DNA from: CAZFBA01 sp964517135
Lineage (GTDB): Bacteria > Cyanobacteriota > Vampirovibrionia > JBFMGH01
Length of the DNA: 64,000 nucleotides
NCBI GenBank assembly: GCA_964517135.1
Contig: CAZFBA010000006.1
Coordinates: 1-64,000, forward strand
Direction: 5' to 3'
How positions within the stretch are numbered: the first letter of the stretch is position 1; each line of letters opens with the position of its first letter. This document shows positions 1 through 8,361 of this stretch, one piece after another. The notes under the pieces were generated by a model. That model saw nothing but the letters and a program-made list of their open reading frames with translations, searched no databases and was not told where the DNA came from. The position numbers and the translations under genes are program-made.

Positions 1-2
1 TT

Positions 3-395
3 ATTGCAGCCCATAAGGATGAATACCCTGGTCAGGATGTGCCTATTGAGATGGTTTTTGGTAAAGGGGATAGATATGAATCTGAGGATCCCCTATCTAA
101 AAATTATGGTGGTGATGCGACAGGAATTCATAGCATTGCCTTAAGTGTTGGGAATCATGTAATAGTGATACAAAAGGATAAAACGAGTGACCAAGGATCA
201 ATTATTGATAATAATTATATTCACACCCTTGAAATAACAGGCACTACCGGTAACATCTCAAGTAACAAATCTAGCATTAATGAAGTGGATGTTGCAGTTG
301 AAACAAATAATAGTTATGGCCTGCCTTCAAAAATAAACTTTGACGGTGGTCACTGGAATTTTGACTTCTACGACGGTCCACCGGAACAAATTTAG
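3..395 (+). CDS. C-terminal end of an unknown protein, cut by window edge
   Basis: An open reading frame is already open at the window edge (frame starting at base 3) and ends at a TAG at 393-395. About 130 residues are visible. A GTG at 39 could serve as a start, but the frame stays open upstream and no ribosome-binding site precedes it, so I treat this as a truncated gene. The visible part is polar and rich in Gly, Asn, Ser and Thr, with alternating hydrophobic residues that suggest a beta-rich, probably extracytoplasmic domain. It ends in an aromatic stretch (HWNFDFYDGPP). No cysteines, no membrane segment and no family I recognise. The gene is followed by about 420 bases of repeat-filled DNA. 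Confidence 0.55.
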   Translation: MAAHKDEYPGQDVPIEMVFGKGDRYESEDPLSKNYGGDATGIHSIALSVGNHVIVIQKDKTSDQGSIIDNNYIHTLEITGTTGNISSNKSSINEVDVAVETNNSYGLPSKINFDGGHWNFDFYDGPPEQI

Positions 396-560
396 TTTTC
401 TGATCAATCATTATCTATAAACCTTAAATCAAGCTCTTATACCCTTTTTTTTAAAAAATGCATAACCTGTCATTCTGGCTTGAAGAAGCTAGTTGATTCA
501 GGTTTAAAGAATTTTTACCCAAAATGTTTATTATAGCAGTATTAAAGAAACCATAACAGG

Positions 561-690
561 CTAATATTCAGCAAAACTACCGGAGCGAACTTAGTTCGCT
601 CCGGTGAGAGTTTTATTTCGGGCTAATTCAGGCATTCAATAAGCTATTATCATTGCGAAGAGGGCTTTTGGTCCGACGTGGCAATCCAGA
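561..690 (+). repeat. Composite dispersed repeat, copy a (hairpin plus ATTGC/GCAAT palindrome)
   Basis: The hairpin at 580-604 has a perfect 11-bp stem (ccggagcgaac / gttcgctccgg) with loop tta. It is followed by a shared tract (gagagttttatttcgggcta), and then an outer stem attgc (652-656) pairs with gcaat (681-685) around cttttggtccgacgtg. Related copies lie at 703-790, 14057-14217 and 35358-35445. The attgcgag...gacgtggcaatc part resembles a palindromic intergenic repeat type found in many bacterial genomes; that comparison is from memory. No coding capacity. Confidence 0.75.
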
Positions 691-702
691 ATAAACATTT
701 GA

Positions 703-790
703 TAGATCCTTCGCTGTGCTCAGATGACTCAAAAGTTCAGAATACTAACCTTCAATAACATTACCGGAGTCCAAAAACTGGACTCTAATG
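703..790 (+). repeat. Composite dispersed repeat, copy b (upstream half)
   Basis: It begins with tagatccttcgctg and gatgactcaaaag, as in the copy at 14057. It ends in a hairpin (gagtcca, loop aaaac, tggactc, 767-785) that occupies the place of the ggagcgaac stem in other copies but with a different paired sequence. It lies between the convergent ends of the partial gene at 395 and the membrane-protein gene ending at 819. The remaining bases of this gap (396-560) hold nothing I can name. Confidence 0.65.
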
Positions 791-818
791 AGAATCGTTT
801 ATTATAAGCGGTTTTCAG

Positions 819-1214
819 TTAAAGAGTTTCGTTATTCTGATCTCTGGTTTTGATCAGGTCTTCAAAACGTTTGACGTCTTCTTCTGATATCTGGTCTTTA
901 TCCTGCATTTCATCAAGAAATTCTCTGAGTTCAGGATCATTGCTGGTTGCTTCGACAGTCTGAAAGTTAATAGATATAAAGTTTCTAAGTATAGCATACA
1001 GGGTTAAGATGCCTGCCAGCCAGATAAGAAAGGCCTGAAATAGAACTATTGTAGGCCCACCAAAGTAATAGCCTACAGCAAAATTCCATGTTTCACGAAT
1101 AGCCCAGATAGGGAACGCTACAAATATGGCTAATATTGTTACCACAAGAAACAAAAGGATTAATAATCCACCAAAGCCGTTTACATTGTATACTTTTAAA
1201 TCTTTCTTATTCAT
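819..1214 (-). CDS. Small two-helix membrane protein coupled to ligA
   Basis: 131 residues. Two hydrophobic segments are visible (about residues 14-37 and 50-80, the second possibly a long hairpin), followed by a charged cytoplasmic-looking tail of about 45 residues rich in Asp, Glu and Gln. The ATG at 1212-1214 lies inside the 3' end of ligA, an overlap of 8 nt, with AAAGG as a plausible ribosome-binding site within ligA, so the two are probably translationally coupled. No catalytic motif and no family recognised. The overlap argues that it is a real gene. A link to DNA ligation is not implied by anything in its sequence. Confidence 0.7.
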   Translation of the reverse strand: MNKKDLKVYNVNGFGGLLILLFLVVTILAIFVAFPIWAIRETWNFAVGYYFGGPTIVLFQAFLIWLAGILTLYAILRNFISINFQTVEATSNDPELREFLDEMQDKDQISEEDVKRFEDLIKTRDQNNETL

Positions 1215-3294
1215 CGGTAGCCTTTAATTCCGGGTTATTTATCATAGCACAAAATTCTTCTTCTGTAAGCACTTTAACCCCAAGATTTTGTGCTTTATCA
1301 AATTTTGAGCCGGGGTTTTCGCCAGCGACAAGGAAATCTGTTTTACTGCTGATGCTTGATAACACCTTTCCGCCGAGGTTTTTGACCATATCTTTTACCT
1401 CAGAGCGGTTGATGGTAGTTAATTTTCCTGTAAAAACAAATGTTTTATCTGATAATATTTTATTACTTATTGCCTGTTTTTGTCCATCGTTTTTTAGTGG
1501 CAGGCCGAGATCACCGAGTTTTCCAATTAGTGTCTTGTTTTCTTCGTCATGAAAGTATTCTACGATGCTTCTTGCAATCTTTTCACCTATACCCTCAATG
1601 GAGTATATTTCTTGTTCTGTAGCTTTTTGAAGTTCATCAATAGAGTTGAACTTGGATGCAAGCAGTTCAGCAGTTTCTTTGCCGACAAACTTTATGCCCA
1701 GTGCTGCAATTAATCGTGAGAAACCTCTGTTTTTACTATCTTCAATGGCATTAAGTATGTTATTAATACTTTTATCTTTCATTCTATCAAGTTTAGCAAG
1801 GTTATCATAATTGATTTCATAGATGTCAGACGGTGAATGAACCAGCCCCCGGTCAACAAATGTATTGATAAGCTTTTCTCCAACGCCATCTATATCCATG
1901 GCATCTTTGCTAACCCAGTATGCAAGCCATTCTTTAAGCACACTGGTACATTTTTTCGGTTCCGAGCAATAATAGTTAACATCATCATTGTGCCTGATTG
2001 TTTTGCTTCCGCACCCAGGGCACCTGTCAGGGAACCGGAACGTTACAGAATCAGCCGCATGGCTTTCGACTCTTACGACTTTAGGTATAATTTCAGCAGC
2101 TTTTTTGACAACGACTTTATCTCCTTCTCTGACGTCAAGGCGTGCAATTTCGTCAGCATTATGAAGTGAAGCTCTTTTTACAACTGACCCTGCCAGCTGA
2201 ACAGGTTCTAAGATAGCTACTGGAACTATAGCGCCTGTTCTGGTAACATTCAGTTCAATTTGTTTGAGGGTTGTTATAGCGGTTTCTTCGGGGTATTTAT
2301 AAGCTATAGCCCACCTGGGGCTGTGAGAAGTAAAGCCAAGCTTTTCCTGAAGCTCAAACTGGTTAACTTTAATCACCACTCCATCTGTAGCATAGTCAAG
2401 GTTGTTTCTTTTATCTTCCCATGCCCTGCAATATTCTATAACTTCTTCAATGTTATTGACTTTTTTAAAGTCAGGGTTTACCTTAAAGCCCATTGTTTTG
2501 AGTTCTAGTAGCATTTCATAATGGGTATGAATTTCTTGTTCAACTTCATCAGGCATTATGCCTGAGTATACAAACATCTCAAGATTTCTATTTCTTGTTA
2601 TTTCAGGGTTCAGATGCCGGAGTGATCCGCCAGCAGCGTTTCTGGGATTAGCAAAGAGTGGTTTATTTTCTTTTTCTCTCTGTTTATTAAGTTTTTCAAA
2701 CTCTGATCTGGGCATATAGACTTCACCTCTGACTTCCAGCGAGTCGATGTCAATTTTAGCAGGTATAGACTTAATTGTTCTGATGTTAGGTGTTATGTCT
2801 TCACCTGTTTTACCGTCGCCCCTTGTGGCTCCTGTTATAAGTTTTCCAGATTCATAGGAAAGGGCAATAGCTATTCCGTCTATCTTGAGTTCACAAACAT
2901 ACTCTAAAGGGCTATTTTTATCAACTTTGAGATTCTTTCTTATCCTTTCTTCCCACTTTATCAGGTCTTCTTCAGATGTTGCATTACTTAAAGAATAAAG
3001 TCTTACTTTATGTTCTATGGGTTTAAACTCTTTAGTTATTTCTGCACCAACAGTCTGAGTAGGACTGTCATCTGTTATTTTTTCAGGATATCTGTTTTCA
3101 AGCTCTTTAAGTTCTCTAAAGAGTCTGTCATATTCTGCATCATCTATTTCAGTATTATTTTCAATGTAATAAAGGTGGTTGTGTCTTTTTATTTCTTTAC
3201 GAAGCTCATCAATTCTTTTGAGAGCTGATTTTTTATCTTCTTTTCCCTGTTGTTCTTGATTGTCTGAATTTAAATTTAAACGTAACTGTTCCAT
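1207..3294 (-). CDS. ligA: NAD-dependent DNA ligase LigA
   Basis: 695 residues, close to the usual 650-700 for bacterial LigA, which seals nicks in duplex DNA during replication and repair using NAD. Domains in order: an Ia-type N-terminal region with the HNHLYYIENNTEIDDAEYD signature (about 38-56); the adenylation domain with active-site lysine K137 in CELKIDGIAI and the following GATRGDGKTGED motif; an OB-fold; a four-cysteine zinc finger (CPGCGSK ... CSEPKKC, about 425-450); helix-hairpin-helix repeats (DGVGEKL, GIGEKIA); and a C-terminal BRCT domain (FVFTGKL ... LVAGENPGSKFDKA). The first 20 or so residues are a polar extension that may be non-essential. It is transcribed divergently from the metallopeptidase at 3506, with 211 bases between the starts. 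All key residues are intact. Confidence 0.97.
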   Translation of the reverse strand: MEQLRLNLNSDNQEQQGKEDKKSALKRIDELRKEIKRHNHLYYIENNTEIDDAEYDRLFRELKELENRYPEKITDDSPTQTVGAEITKEFKPIEHKVRLYSLSNATSEEDLIKWEERIRKNLKVDKNSPLEYVCELKIDGIAIALSYESGKLITGATRGDGKTGEDITPNIRTIKSIPAKIDIDSLEVRGEVYMPRSEFEKLNKQREKENKPLFANPRNAAGGSLRHLNPEITRNRNLEMFVYSGIMPDEVEQEIHTHYEMLLELKTMGFKVNPDFKKVNNIEEVIEYCRAWEDKRNNLDYATDGVVIKVNQFELQEKLGFTSHSPRWAIAYKYPEETAITTLKQIELNVTRTGAIVPVAILEPVQLAGSVVKRASLHNADEIARLDVREGDKVVVKKAAEIIPKVVRVESHAADSVTFRFPDRCPGCGSKTIRHNDDVNYYCSEPKKCTSVLKEWLAYWVSKDAMDIDGVGEKLINTFVDRGLVHSPSDIYEINYDNLAKLDRMKDKSINNILNAIEDSKNRGFSRLIAALGIKFVGKETAELLASKFNSIDELQKATEQEIYSIEGIGEKIARSIVEYFHDEENKTLIGKLGDLGLPLKNDGQKQAISNKILSDKTFVFTGKLTTINRSEVKDMVKNLGGKVLSSISSKTDFLVAGENPGSKFDKAQNLGVKVLTEEEFCAMINNPELKATDE

Positions 3295-3505
3295 TGTTTT
3301 ATCCTGTCTATTTGGGGTATGCAGTGAAGATCAGTGTAACAAAAAAGCTTTTCAACTTGAATCCATGCAAAGAATACATATGTATTGTAACCTTTGTAAC
3401 AATATATTTACTTTTTATACAATTATCGCTAATAATAACCAACTTGTTGTATAAATACGCTAAAATACTAGACAGTGAGGCTTAATAAAAAGATATTTCT
3501 TTAAT

Positions 3506-4252
3506 ATGCAAGCACTACCAGAAAAAGTTAATATCAATAACTGTGATTACAGTGTAGCCATTGAATTTAAAAAGAAGAAAAACTCTTCAGCTAAGGTTTA
3601 TGGTGATACAATTGTATTGCGAATCAGCAATAAGCTTTCACGGGCCAAACAACAGGAACATATAAAATTTCTCTTATTTAAGTTAGAAGAAAAAATGGTC
3701 CGGCGAAATGTAATTTTGAACCCTTATACAATCGACCTCAGAGAAAAATTTTACATTGCCGGTCAGGCTTATAATGCAGAAATATTCTATCAAGACAGAA
3801 AAACATGCCGTATTACTCTGGATGAAAATAATACTTTTAGAATTTATTTACCAGAGAAAAACTACTCTCGAAGGGCTTTGCAGGAAGCAGTAAAAAGAGG
3901 GATACTTAAATCACTGAAGCCCCGCAACCAGGAATTTATGGAAAACCTTGTGCATTATATAAATAAGAAGCATTTTAACTATGATGTTAGAGAGGTGAAG
4001 CTAAAAGCATTTCAATCAAGATGGGGAGAATGCAACTCAGAGAATGTTATTACCCTTAATGTAATGCTTCTTTTCTGCCCTCTGGAAGTAGCAGAGTATA
4101 TTGTTATACACGAGCTGGCACATATAAATATGCTTAACCACTCTAAAGCCTTCTGGGATAGGGTCAGTAAGGCGTTACCAGAACATGAAAAAAGAAAAGA
4201 ATGGCTTAATGAAAATGGTTCAAATATTTTAAATCTTCGATTTGGTTTCTGA
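3506..4252 (+). CDS. YgjP-like zinc metallopeptidase (DUF45/WLM-type)
   Basis: 248 residues. The C-terminal half carries the family hallmarks: FQSRWGECN, then the zinc motif H202-E203-L-A-H206 with a further His at 212 (LNHSKAFW). This arrangement is typical of the YgjP/SprT-like group, where the two HExxH histidines and a downstream His bind zinc and the Glu is the base. There is no signal peptide, so the protein should be cytoplasmic. The N-terminal half (about 1-130) is beta-rich and less conserved. The start at 3506 has only a weak upstream purine tract. Physiological substrates of this family are poorly known; the annotation is to family only. Confidence 0.85.
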   Translation: MQALPEKVNINNCDYSVAIEFKKKKNSSAKVYGDTIVLRISNKLSRAKQQEHIKFLLFKLEEKMVRRNVILNPYTIDLREKFYIAGQAYNAEIFYQDRKTCRITLDENNTFRIYLPEKNYSRRALQEAVKRGILKSLKPRNQEFMENLVHYINKKHFNYDVREVKLKAFQSRWGECNSENVITLNVMLLFCPLEVAEYIVIHELAHINMLNHSKAFWDRVSKALPEHEKRKEWLNENGSNILNLRFGF

Positions 4253-4318
4253 CAATAAGTTGCGTTCAAAATATTGTTAGATTGTTTGCAGACAGAAAAA
4301 TAAGCTCTAATGATCAGC

Positions 4319-4369
4319 GCATAACTTAAAAATTTTTCGATTTTCAAAACCCGTGCCTCAGACTGGCAC
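4319..4369 (+). repeat. Dispersed repeat with GTGCC/GGCAC hairpin
   Basis: Bases 4323-4352 (30 nt) are identical to 8135-8164. The first 18 bases (4319-4336, gcataacttaaaaatttt) recur in reverse complement at 11574-11591, and gatcagTgcataacttaaaa recurs near 35147. It ends in a small stem gtgcc (4353-4357) / ggcac (4365-4369). All copies are outside, or at the very end of, coding regions. Confidence 0.7.
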
Positions 4370-4579
4370 TTGACTACAATTGCCTTTCAGACTTTACACG
4401 CTCTAAAGAGAGGTTTTTTCTAATCAAAATACGATATAGTTGCTATTTAGCTAAAAAAATAATCTAAATGGATGAAAAAATGTTCTAAAGTTTTGATAAT
4501 CTTTACCGATAATTGTTCATGTAAGCGATAAACTCCTCCTCCTCCCCAAGAAATTTTTGCCTGAAAAGGCATTTAAACC

Positions 4580-4604
4580 CCGGCAAATAGGCCGGTTTTT
4601 TTTT
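4580..4604 (+). terminator. Intrinsic terminator, candidate end of an unannotated small RNA
   Basis: Stem ccggc (4580-4584) / gccgg (4591-4595), loop aaatag, followed by nine T (4596-4604). It is 328 bases after the metallopeptidase stop, so either that mRNA has a long 3' end or a short transcript begins in between. A pyrimidine run ctcctcctcctcccc lies just upstream at 4533-4547. Confidence 0.7.
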
Positions 4605-4700
4605 GATAAAAATTTACTTTATGATTACACCGTTATGTATTGATAAAATCTTTAAATATATTAAACGACATAAACATTTAAACAATTCTAAAAGTCTCCA

Positions 4701-4735
4701 GGGTGTTTTTCGTTGCTGCGCAACGAAAAACACCC
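4701..4735. repeat. Perfect 16-bp inverted repeat (GC/AT hairpin)
   Basis: The sequence gggtgtttttcgttgc, loop tgc, then its exact complement. The flank after it (4727-4757, aaaacacccgccct...) is closely similar to 35476-35506, where the hairpin itself is missing. It sits in the 675-base gap before the cyclase gene. Without a T-run it is not an obvious terminator. Confidence 0.7.
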
Positions 4736-4813
4736 GCCCTATATTTTCTGAAATCTGATTACTTATGACTTTGATTATAACCTAAAAGCTCTCAGGTTCA
4801 AGAAATTGATATC

Positions 4814-4842
4814 TCAGTAATCCCTTAATTAATCATAGGTTC
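4814..4842 (-). repeat. GAACCT-GATTAATTA dispersed repeat, copy 1
   Basis: Read on the minus strand this is gaacctatgattaattaag followed by ggattactga. It matches copies at 18279-18305 (+), 38329-38357 (-) and 40017-40046 (+) with a few substitutions. This copy lies 85 bases upstream of the cyclase start. Confidence 0.75.
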
Positions 4843-4927
4843 AAGATCTATCATATGGTTTTGTTTTTAGTATTTTTAAATTAAAATAAATTTTTCAAAG
4901 ATAACCTCCTGGTGGTAATAGTTCTCA

Positions 4928-6991
4928 ATGAAAGACTTTATAAGAAAATATTATCTGGCTATAGGGTATATCTGTTTTGCTCTTGTCTTTATAAGTATCA
5001 TTTTTCAGGTATTTCTGGCAGCAAAGCTTGAATTGATGGCCTTTGACCTCCGTCAGACTTTCAGAATGAAGCCAGCAGCACAGGATATCGTTATTGTTGG
5101 CATGGATGACACATCAATTACAGAGCTGAGCCGTATATTAAAATTCAGGTATCCTTTTCCCCGTGGGGTTTTTGCCAGAGCCCTTGAAAATATCAACCAG
5201 GGTAACCCTGCCGCAATTATTTTTGATCTTAGAGTTGAAACACAGGCCAGTGAATGGGATAACCAGCCAGAATATGCCGATAAGAGGCTATTTGAAGCAA
5301 TGAAACAGTCTGAAAATTTCTATTCTGTTCATATGCTATCATTTTCACTCAATGATATTCTTAAAAACAAAAAGGAATTCATTGATAATCTAAACAATAA
5401 ATATGGCCTCACACTTGAAGAATACCTTAAACAGCGGGCTAAAAACCTTCCACTGGAATATATTAAAGAGAAAAATTTTAACAAATATATTGTAGATAAT
5501 ACAAAAGAGAATTTTTCAGCTCAAAGAAATATTGTATATTACAATATTGTGCCTGCTTTGCCAGCGGTTTATCAGGCATCTAAAGAGTTAGGAGTCATTA
5601 ATATATTGAAAGATGAAGATAATGTTGCAAGAGCCATTCAACCTGTTTTTAAACTTTATGATTATTATTTAATGCATATTTCCTTTGCAGCCCTTCACGG
5701 CCTTAATGAAAACAGGTCAAAAATCACTTTAAACAACAATAATATGATTTTTAATGGCAAGAAAATACCTCTGGATGAGAATATGAAATATTATCCAAAT
5801 TGGCGCAAACCTGTAGAAACTATTGATAAAGGCTTTAGCAGAAATGTTAAAATCAAATACCAGCAGATACCTTTTTATAATGTTTATTTTATGGATAAAA
5901 ACCCTTTGCCATACGATATATTTAAAGATAAAATTGTCATTATAACTGCAACAACTGAAATTGCAAAAGATCATCATCTTAGCCCCGGTAAAAAGCTGGT
6001 TTATGGAGGAGAAATAATTGCTACGGTGGTTGATAATATATTAAATGATGATAACTTTCTGGCTAAAGCTCCTCTCTGGCTTAATATTTTAACTGTATTA
6101 TTTCTGATTGGCCTTATATTAATAATCTATAAATATTTATCTGTCTATAACCCTTTGCTGGTATATGTATTTTATACTTTTATAGTAGTAATATTCTATG
6201 TTGTTATAAATATAATAATATTTGCAAAATTTTCACTCTGGCTAAACCTTGTAAACCCTGTATTTTATGCTACTATTACCTCTATTTTCTTTATATCACT
6301 GAGAATGCTCTACGAAAAAGATAAAAGATCCACCGTTGAAAATACATTCTCAAAATATGTCTCTCCACAGGTTTATAATTCACTGCTTTCAGATTATAAA
6401 AATGTAGATCTTAAGGCCTATCGGGCAGATATCAGTGTATTATTTTCTGATATACGTGGATTTACATCAATGTCAGAAGATCTTAGCCCTGAAGAAGTGT
6501 CAAGATACCTCAATGAATGCTTTGAAGAAATGGTAGAAGTAATATTTCAACATAACGGCACTATAGATAAATTTATGGGAGATGCCATTATGGCCTTCTT
6601 TGGTGCTCCGATAGCTGATGAAGATCACGCTATGAATGCAGTTAAAGCAGGCTTGCAGATGGTAGAGGCACTCCACAGGCTTAATGACCGGTGGCTGGTT
6701 CAGGGACGCAGAACACTGAATATTGGCATAGGCATAAACTCAGGGACAGCCCTGGTAGGCAATTTCGGGTCACCCAAACTAATGGATTATACTGTGATTG
6801 GCGATACTGTTAACCTGGCCTCACGCCTTGAATCACTGAATAAACAGGAAGACTCAAACCTCCTGATAAGTGCTTTCACCTATCAGCAAATTAAAGATCG
6901 TGTAAACGTTAGAATAGTTGGCCCACGCAAGGTCAAAGGCAAAGCTGATGATATTATCGTATATGAAGTACTGGGGTTGAAAGAAACCTGA
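4928..6991 (+). CDS. CHASE2-domain class III adenylate cyclase
   Basis: 687 residues. One N-terminal membrane helix (about 10-34) is followed by an extracytoplasmic CHASE2 sensor region (about 35-370), three membrane helices (about 380-460) and a cytoplasmic class III cyclase domain (about 495-685). Metal-binding aspartates are visible at D508 (FSDIRGFTSM) and D552 (FMGDAIMAFFG). Purine-selecting positions are K548 and D620 (KLMDYTVIGDTVNLASRLE), the pair expected for ATP, so cAMP is the predicted product. This layout is common in Cyanobacteria and relatives. The start follows a GGTGG-containing leader. The gene appears monocistronic, and no CRP-like receptor is in the window. The signal sensed by CHASE2 is unknown. 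Confidence 0.92.
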   Translation: MKDFIRKYYLAIGYICFALVFISIIFQVFLAAKLELMAFDLRQTFRMKPAAQDIVIVGMDDTSITELSRILKFRYPFPRGVFARALENINQGNPAAIIFDLRVETQASEWDNQPEYADKRLFEAMKQSENFYSVHMLSFSLNDILKNKKEFIDNLNNKYGLTLEEYLKQRAKNLPLEYIKEKNFNKYIVDNTKENFSAQRNIVYYNIVPALPAVYQASKELGVINILKDEDNVARAIQPVFKLYDYYLMHISFAALHGLNENRSKITLNNNNMIFNGKKIPLDENMKYYPNWRKPVETIDKGFSRNVKIKYQQIPFYNVYFMDKNPLPYDIFKDKIVIITATTEIAKDHHLSPGKKLVYGGEIIATVVDNILNDDNFLAKAPLWLNILTVLFLIGLILIIYKYLSVYNPLLVYVFYTFIVVIFYVVINIIIFAKFSLWLNLVNPVFYATITSIFFISLRMLYEKDKRSTVENTFSKYVSPQVYNSLLSDYKNVDLKAYRADISVLFSDIRGFTSMSEDLSPEEVSRYLNECFEEMVEVIFQHNGTIDKFMGDAIMAFFGAPIADEDHAMNAVKAGLQMVEALHRLNDRWLVQGRRTLNIGIGINSGTALVGNFGSPKLMDYTVIGDTVNLASRLESLNKQEDSNLLISAFTYQQIKDRVNVRIVGPRKVKGKADDIIVYEVLGLKET

Positions 6992-7132
6992 TATTATACA
7001 TTAAATTTAATGTAGATGTATTTTTTATGTTTTTATTGTAAAGTTTTCTTCAAGATAGTGAAATACTATTTACATAAAAGTTAGTTTTTGCCGACAAACA
7101 ATAAAGAAGTGTTCTAAAATGGGGGAAACATT

Positions 7133-8023
7133 GTGGGAAAAATAAGATCTATAGCAGGAAGTAGCCTTGTAGAATATGTCATTCCGGCGGCACTCGTCGG
7201 CCTTGCGGTTGGCCTGGGAATGTATACGATGGTTCAAAGCGGTAACCTGACAAATTTCATTGCTGCTTCTGTGAGCGGAGATAATGCTGGTTTTGATGAG
7301 ATGGTAATTTCTTCTTTTGGAGAAGCTGTCAGTACACCTTCAGGAACTACATCACCAGTCACCCCGCCGTCAGACCCAGAAGACCCTGTTGTTGATCCAC
7401 CCGAAGACCCTGTTACACCGCCTTCTGGCGAGGTTACCTGTAGCGGCGGCAGTTGCACCGTTACAGTTGCAGGCCTTACTATTGACGGCATACCTGAAGA
7501 TTTCAGTGACTTTATTGAAACCACAAGCAGCTCAATCGGAACCGACACTATTGCAGCAATGCTAATAAAAGTGTCAGAAGAGCTTCAGACCGTTGGAACC
7601 ACTGAAGCCAGTACACTTGCTACACTTATTTCAAATATAGCATTGAATTGCAAGTATACTTCTGAAATGGGTAATAGCACTGCTGATCGCCAGAGTAACA
7701 TTGAAGATACCCTTGAAGGGGGTGGAACTCCAGCAGTGGGAGATCTTTCAGTTATTGATCCCAACTCTACCAGCAGCATATTGTATATGATTGATAACTC
7801 ATTTTATTTAAATATACAGAATATTTGTATGATGAACCCTGAATACAACTACGTTAAAGATATAGTTGATTTACTTTATGTTGAAGGTATAAAAGGCAAC
7901 AATCAAATTTTTTATGACGAAGCCAGCACAGGCAATACTGACCCGGAAGATATTAAAAATAAAGTAGCCTCAAATACCACTGATATTCTTGCCCGGCTGC
8001 TTGAAATATCTTCAAATTACTAG
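7133..8023 (+). CDS. Prepilin-like secreted protein 1 (CX4C-GIPxNFS family)
   Basis: 296 residues. A short basic leader ends at G9, followed by SSLVEYVIPAALVGLAVGL. A Gly at -1 and Glu at +5 (E14) before a hydrophobic helix is the class III (type IV pilin/Flp) processing signature. Next come a Pro/Thr/Asp linker (about 60-100), a CX4C pair (CSGGSC), the segment DGIPEDFSDFIET, and a helical C-terminus. Cys pair, GIPxNFS and the C-terminal TDPE..NKVAS..TTDI motif are shared with the next gene. Start is GTG at 7133 after a GGGGG ribosome-binding site. Much longer than Flp pilins (about 50 residues), so more like a minor pilin or a pilin-anchored surface protein. No secretion ATPase or prepilin peptidase is in the window, so assembly by a pilus machine is inference. 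Confidence 0.75.
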   Translation: MGKIRSIAGSSLVEYVIPAALVGLAVGLGMYTMVQSGNLTNFIAASVSGDNAGFDEMVISSFGEAVSTPSGTTSPVTPPSDPEDPVVDPPEDPVTPPSGEVTCSGGSCTVTVAGLTIDGIPEDFSDFIETTSSSIGTDTIAAMLIKVSEELQTVGTTEASTLATLISNIALNCKYTSEMGNSTADRQSNIEDTLEGGGTPAVGDLSVIDPNSTSSILYMIDNSFYLNIQNICMMNPEYNYVKDIVDLLYVEGIKGNNQIFYDEASTGNTDPEDIKNKVASNTTDILARLLEISSNY

Positions 8024-8134
8024 CGTTTTTTAAATACCTGAAAATTTATATATATTAAATTGTAAAATATAGTATCAAATTACTATTTTCCATTACAAAT
8101 TTTTTCTAATCTGTCGATAATTAAAACAGTGCAA

Positions 8135-8264
8135 AACTTAAAAATTTTTCGATTTTCAAAACCCAGATCCCACCCACCCTAAAGGTAGGCAAGGGGTCTC
8201 ACTCCCAGGCTGTGCCTGCTCGTTCAACCCATATCTTCACTTTTAAAATTTTTGAAAATCGAAA
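8135..8264 (+). repeat. Inverted-repeat element between prepilin-like genes
   Basis: A 15-bp arm tttcgattttcaaaa (8147-8161) pairs with its complement at 8250-8264. The left part repeats 30 bases from 4323-4352. The interior contains cccacccaccct (8169-8180), whose complement is a G-run like that at 14246, and a CAGGC/GCCTG mini-hairpin (8206-8218). It fills most of the 338-base gap between the two prepilin-like genes. Confidence 0.7.
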
Positions 8265-8361
8265 CCAAAAAATCCATTGTTATAGTTAGTTATGCATTAG
8301 TCTTTAATTTTTAAGTGAGGTAATTCTTAAAATTCACACCAGGTAAAAGAAGGGATCAAAT

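Noticed and set aside
561..790. CRISPR array
   Set aside because: Repeats are few, diverged, and carry hairpins with different stems; no regular spacers.
1136..1552. 138-codon frame opposite ligA
   Set aside because: Antisense shadow of a clear ligA coding sequence.
3260..3485. Short frames in the ligA/metallopeptidase gap
   Set aside because: Overlap the divergent promoter region; no ribosome-binding site or recognisable protein features.
4253..4927. tRNA, tmRNA or RNase P RNA in this gap
   Set aside because: I found no cloverleaf or conserved RNA core; only repeats, hairpins and one terminator.
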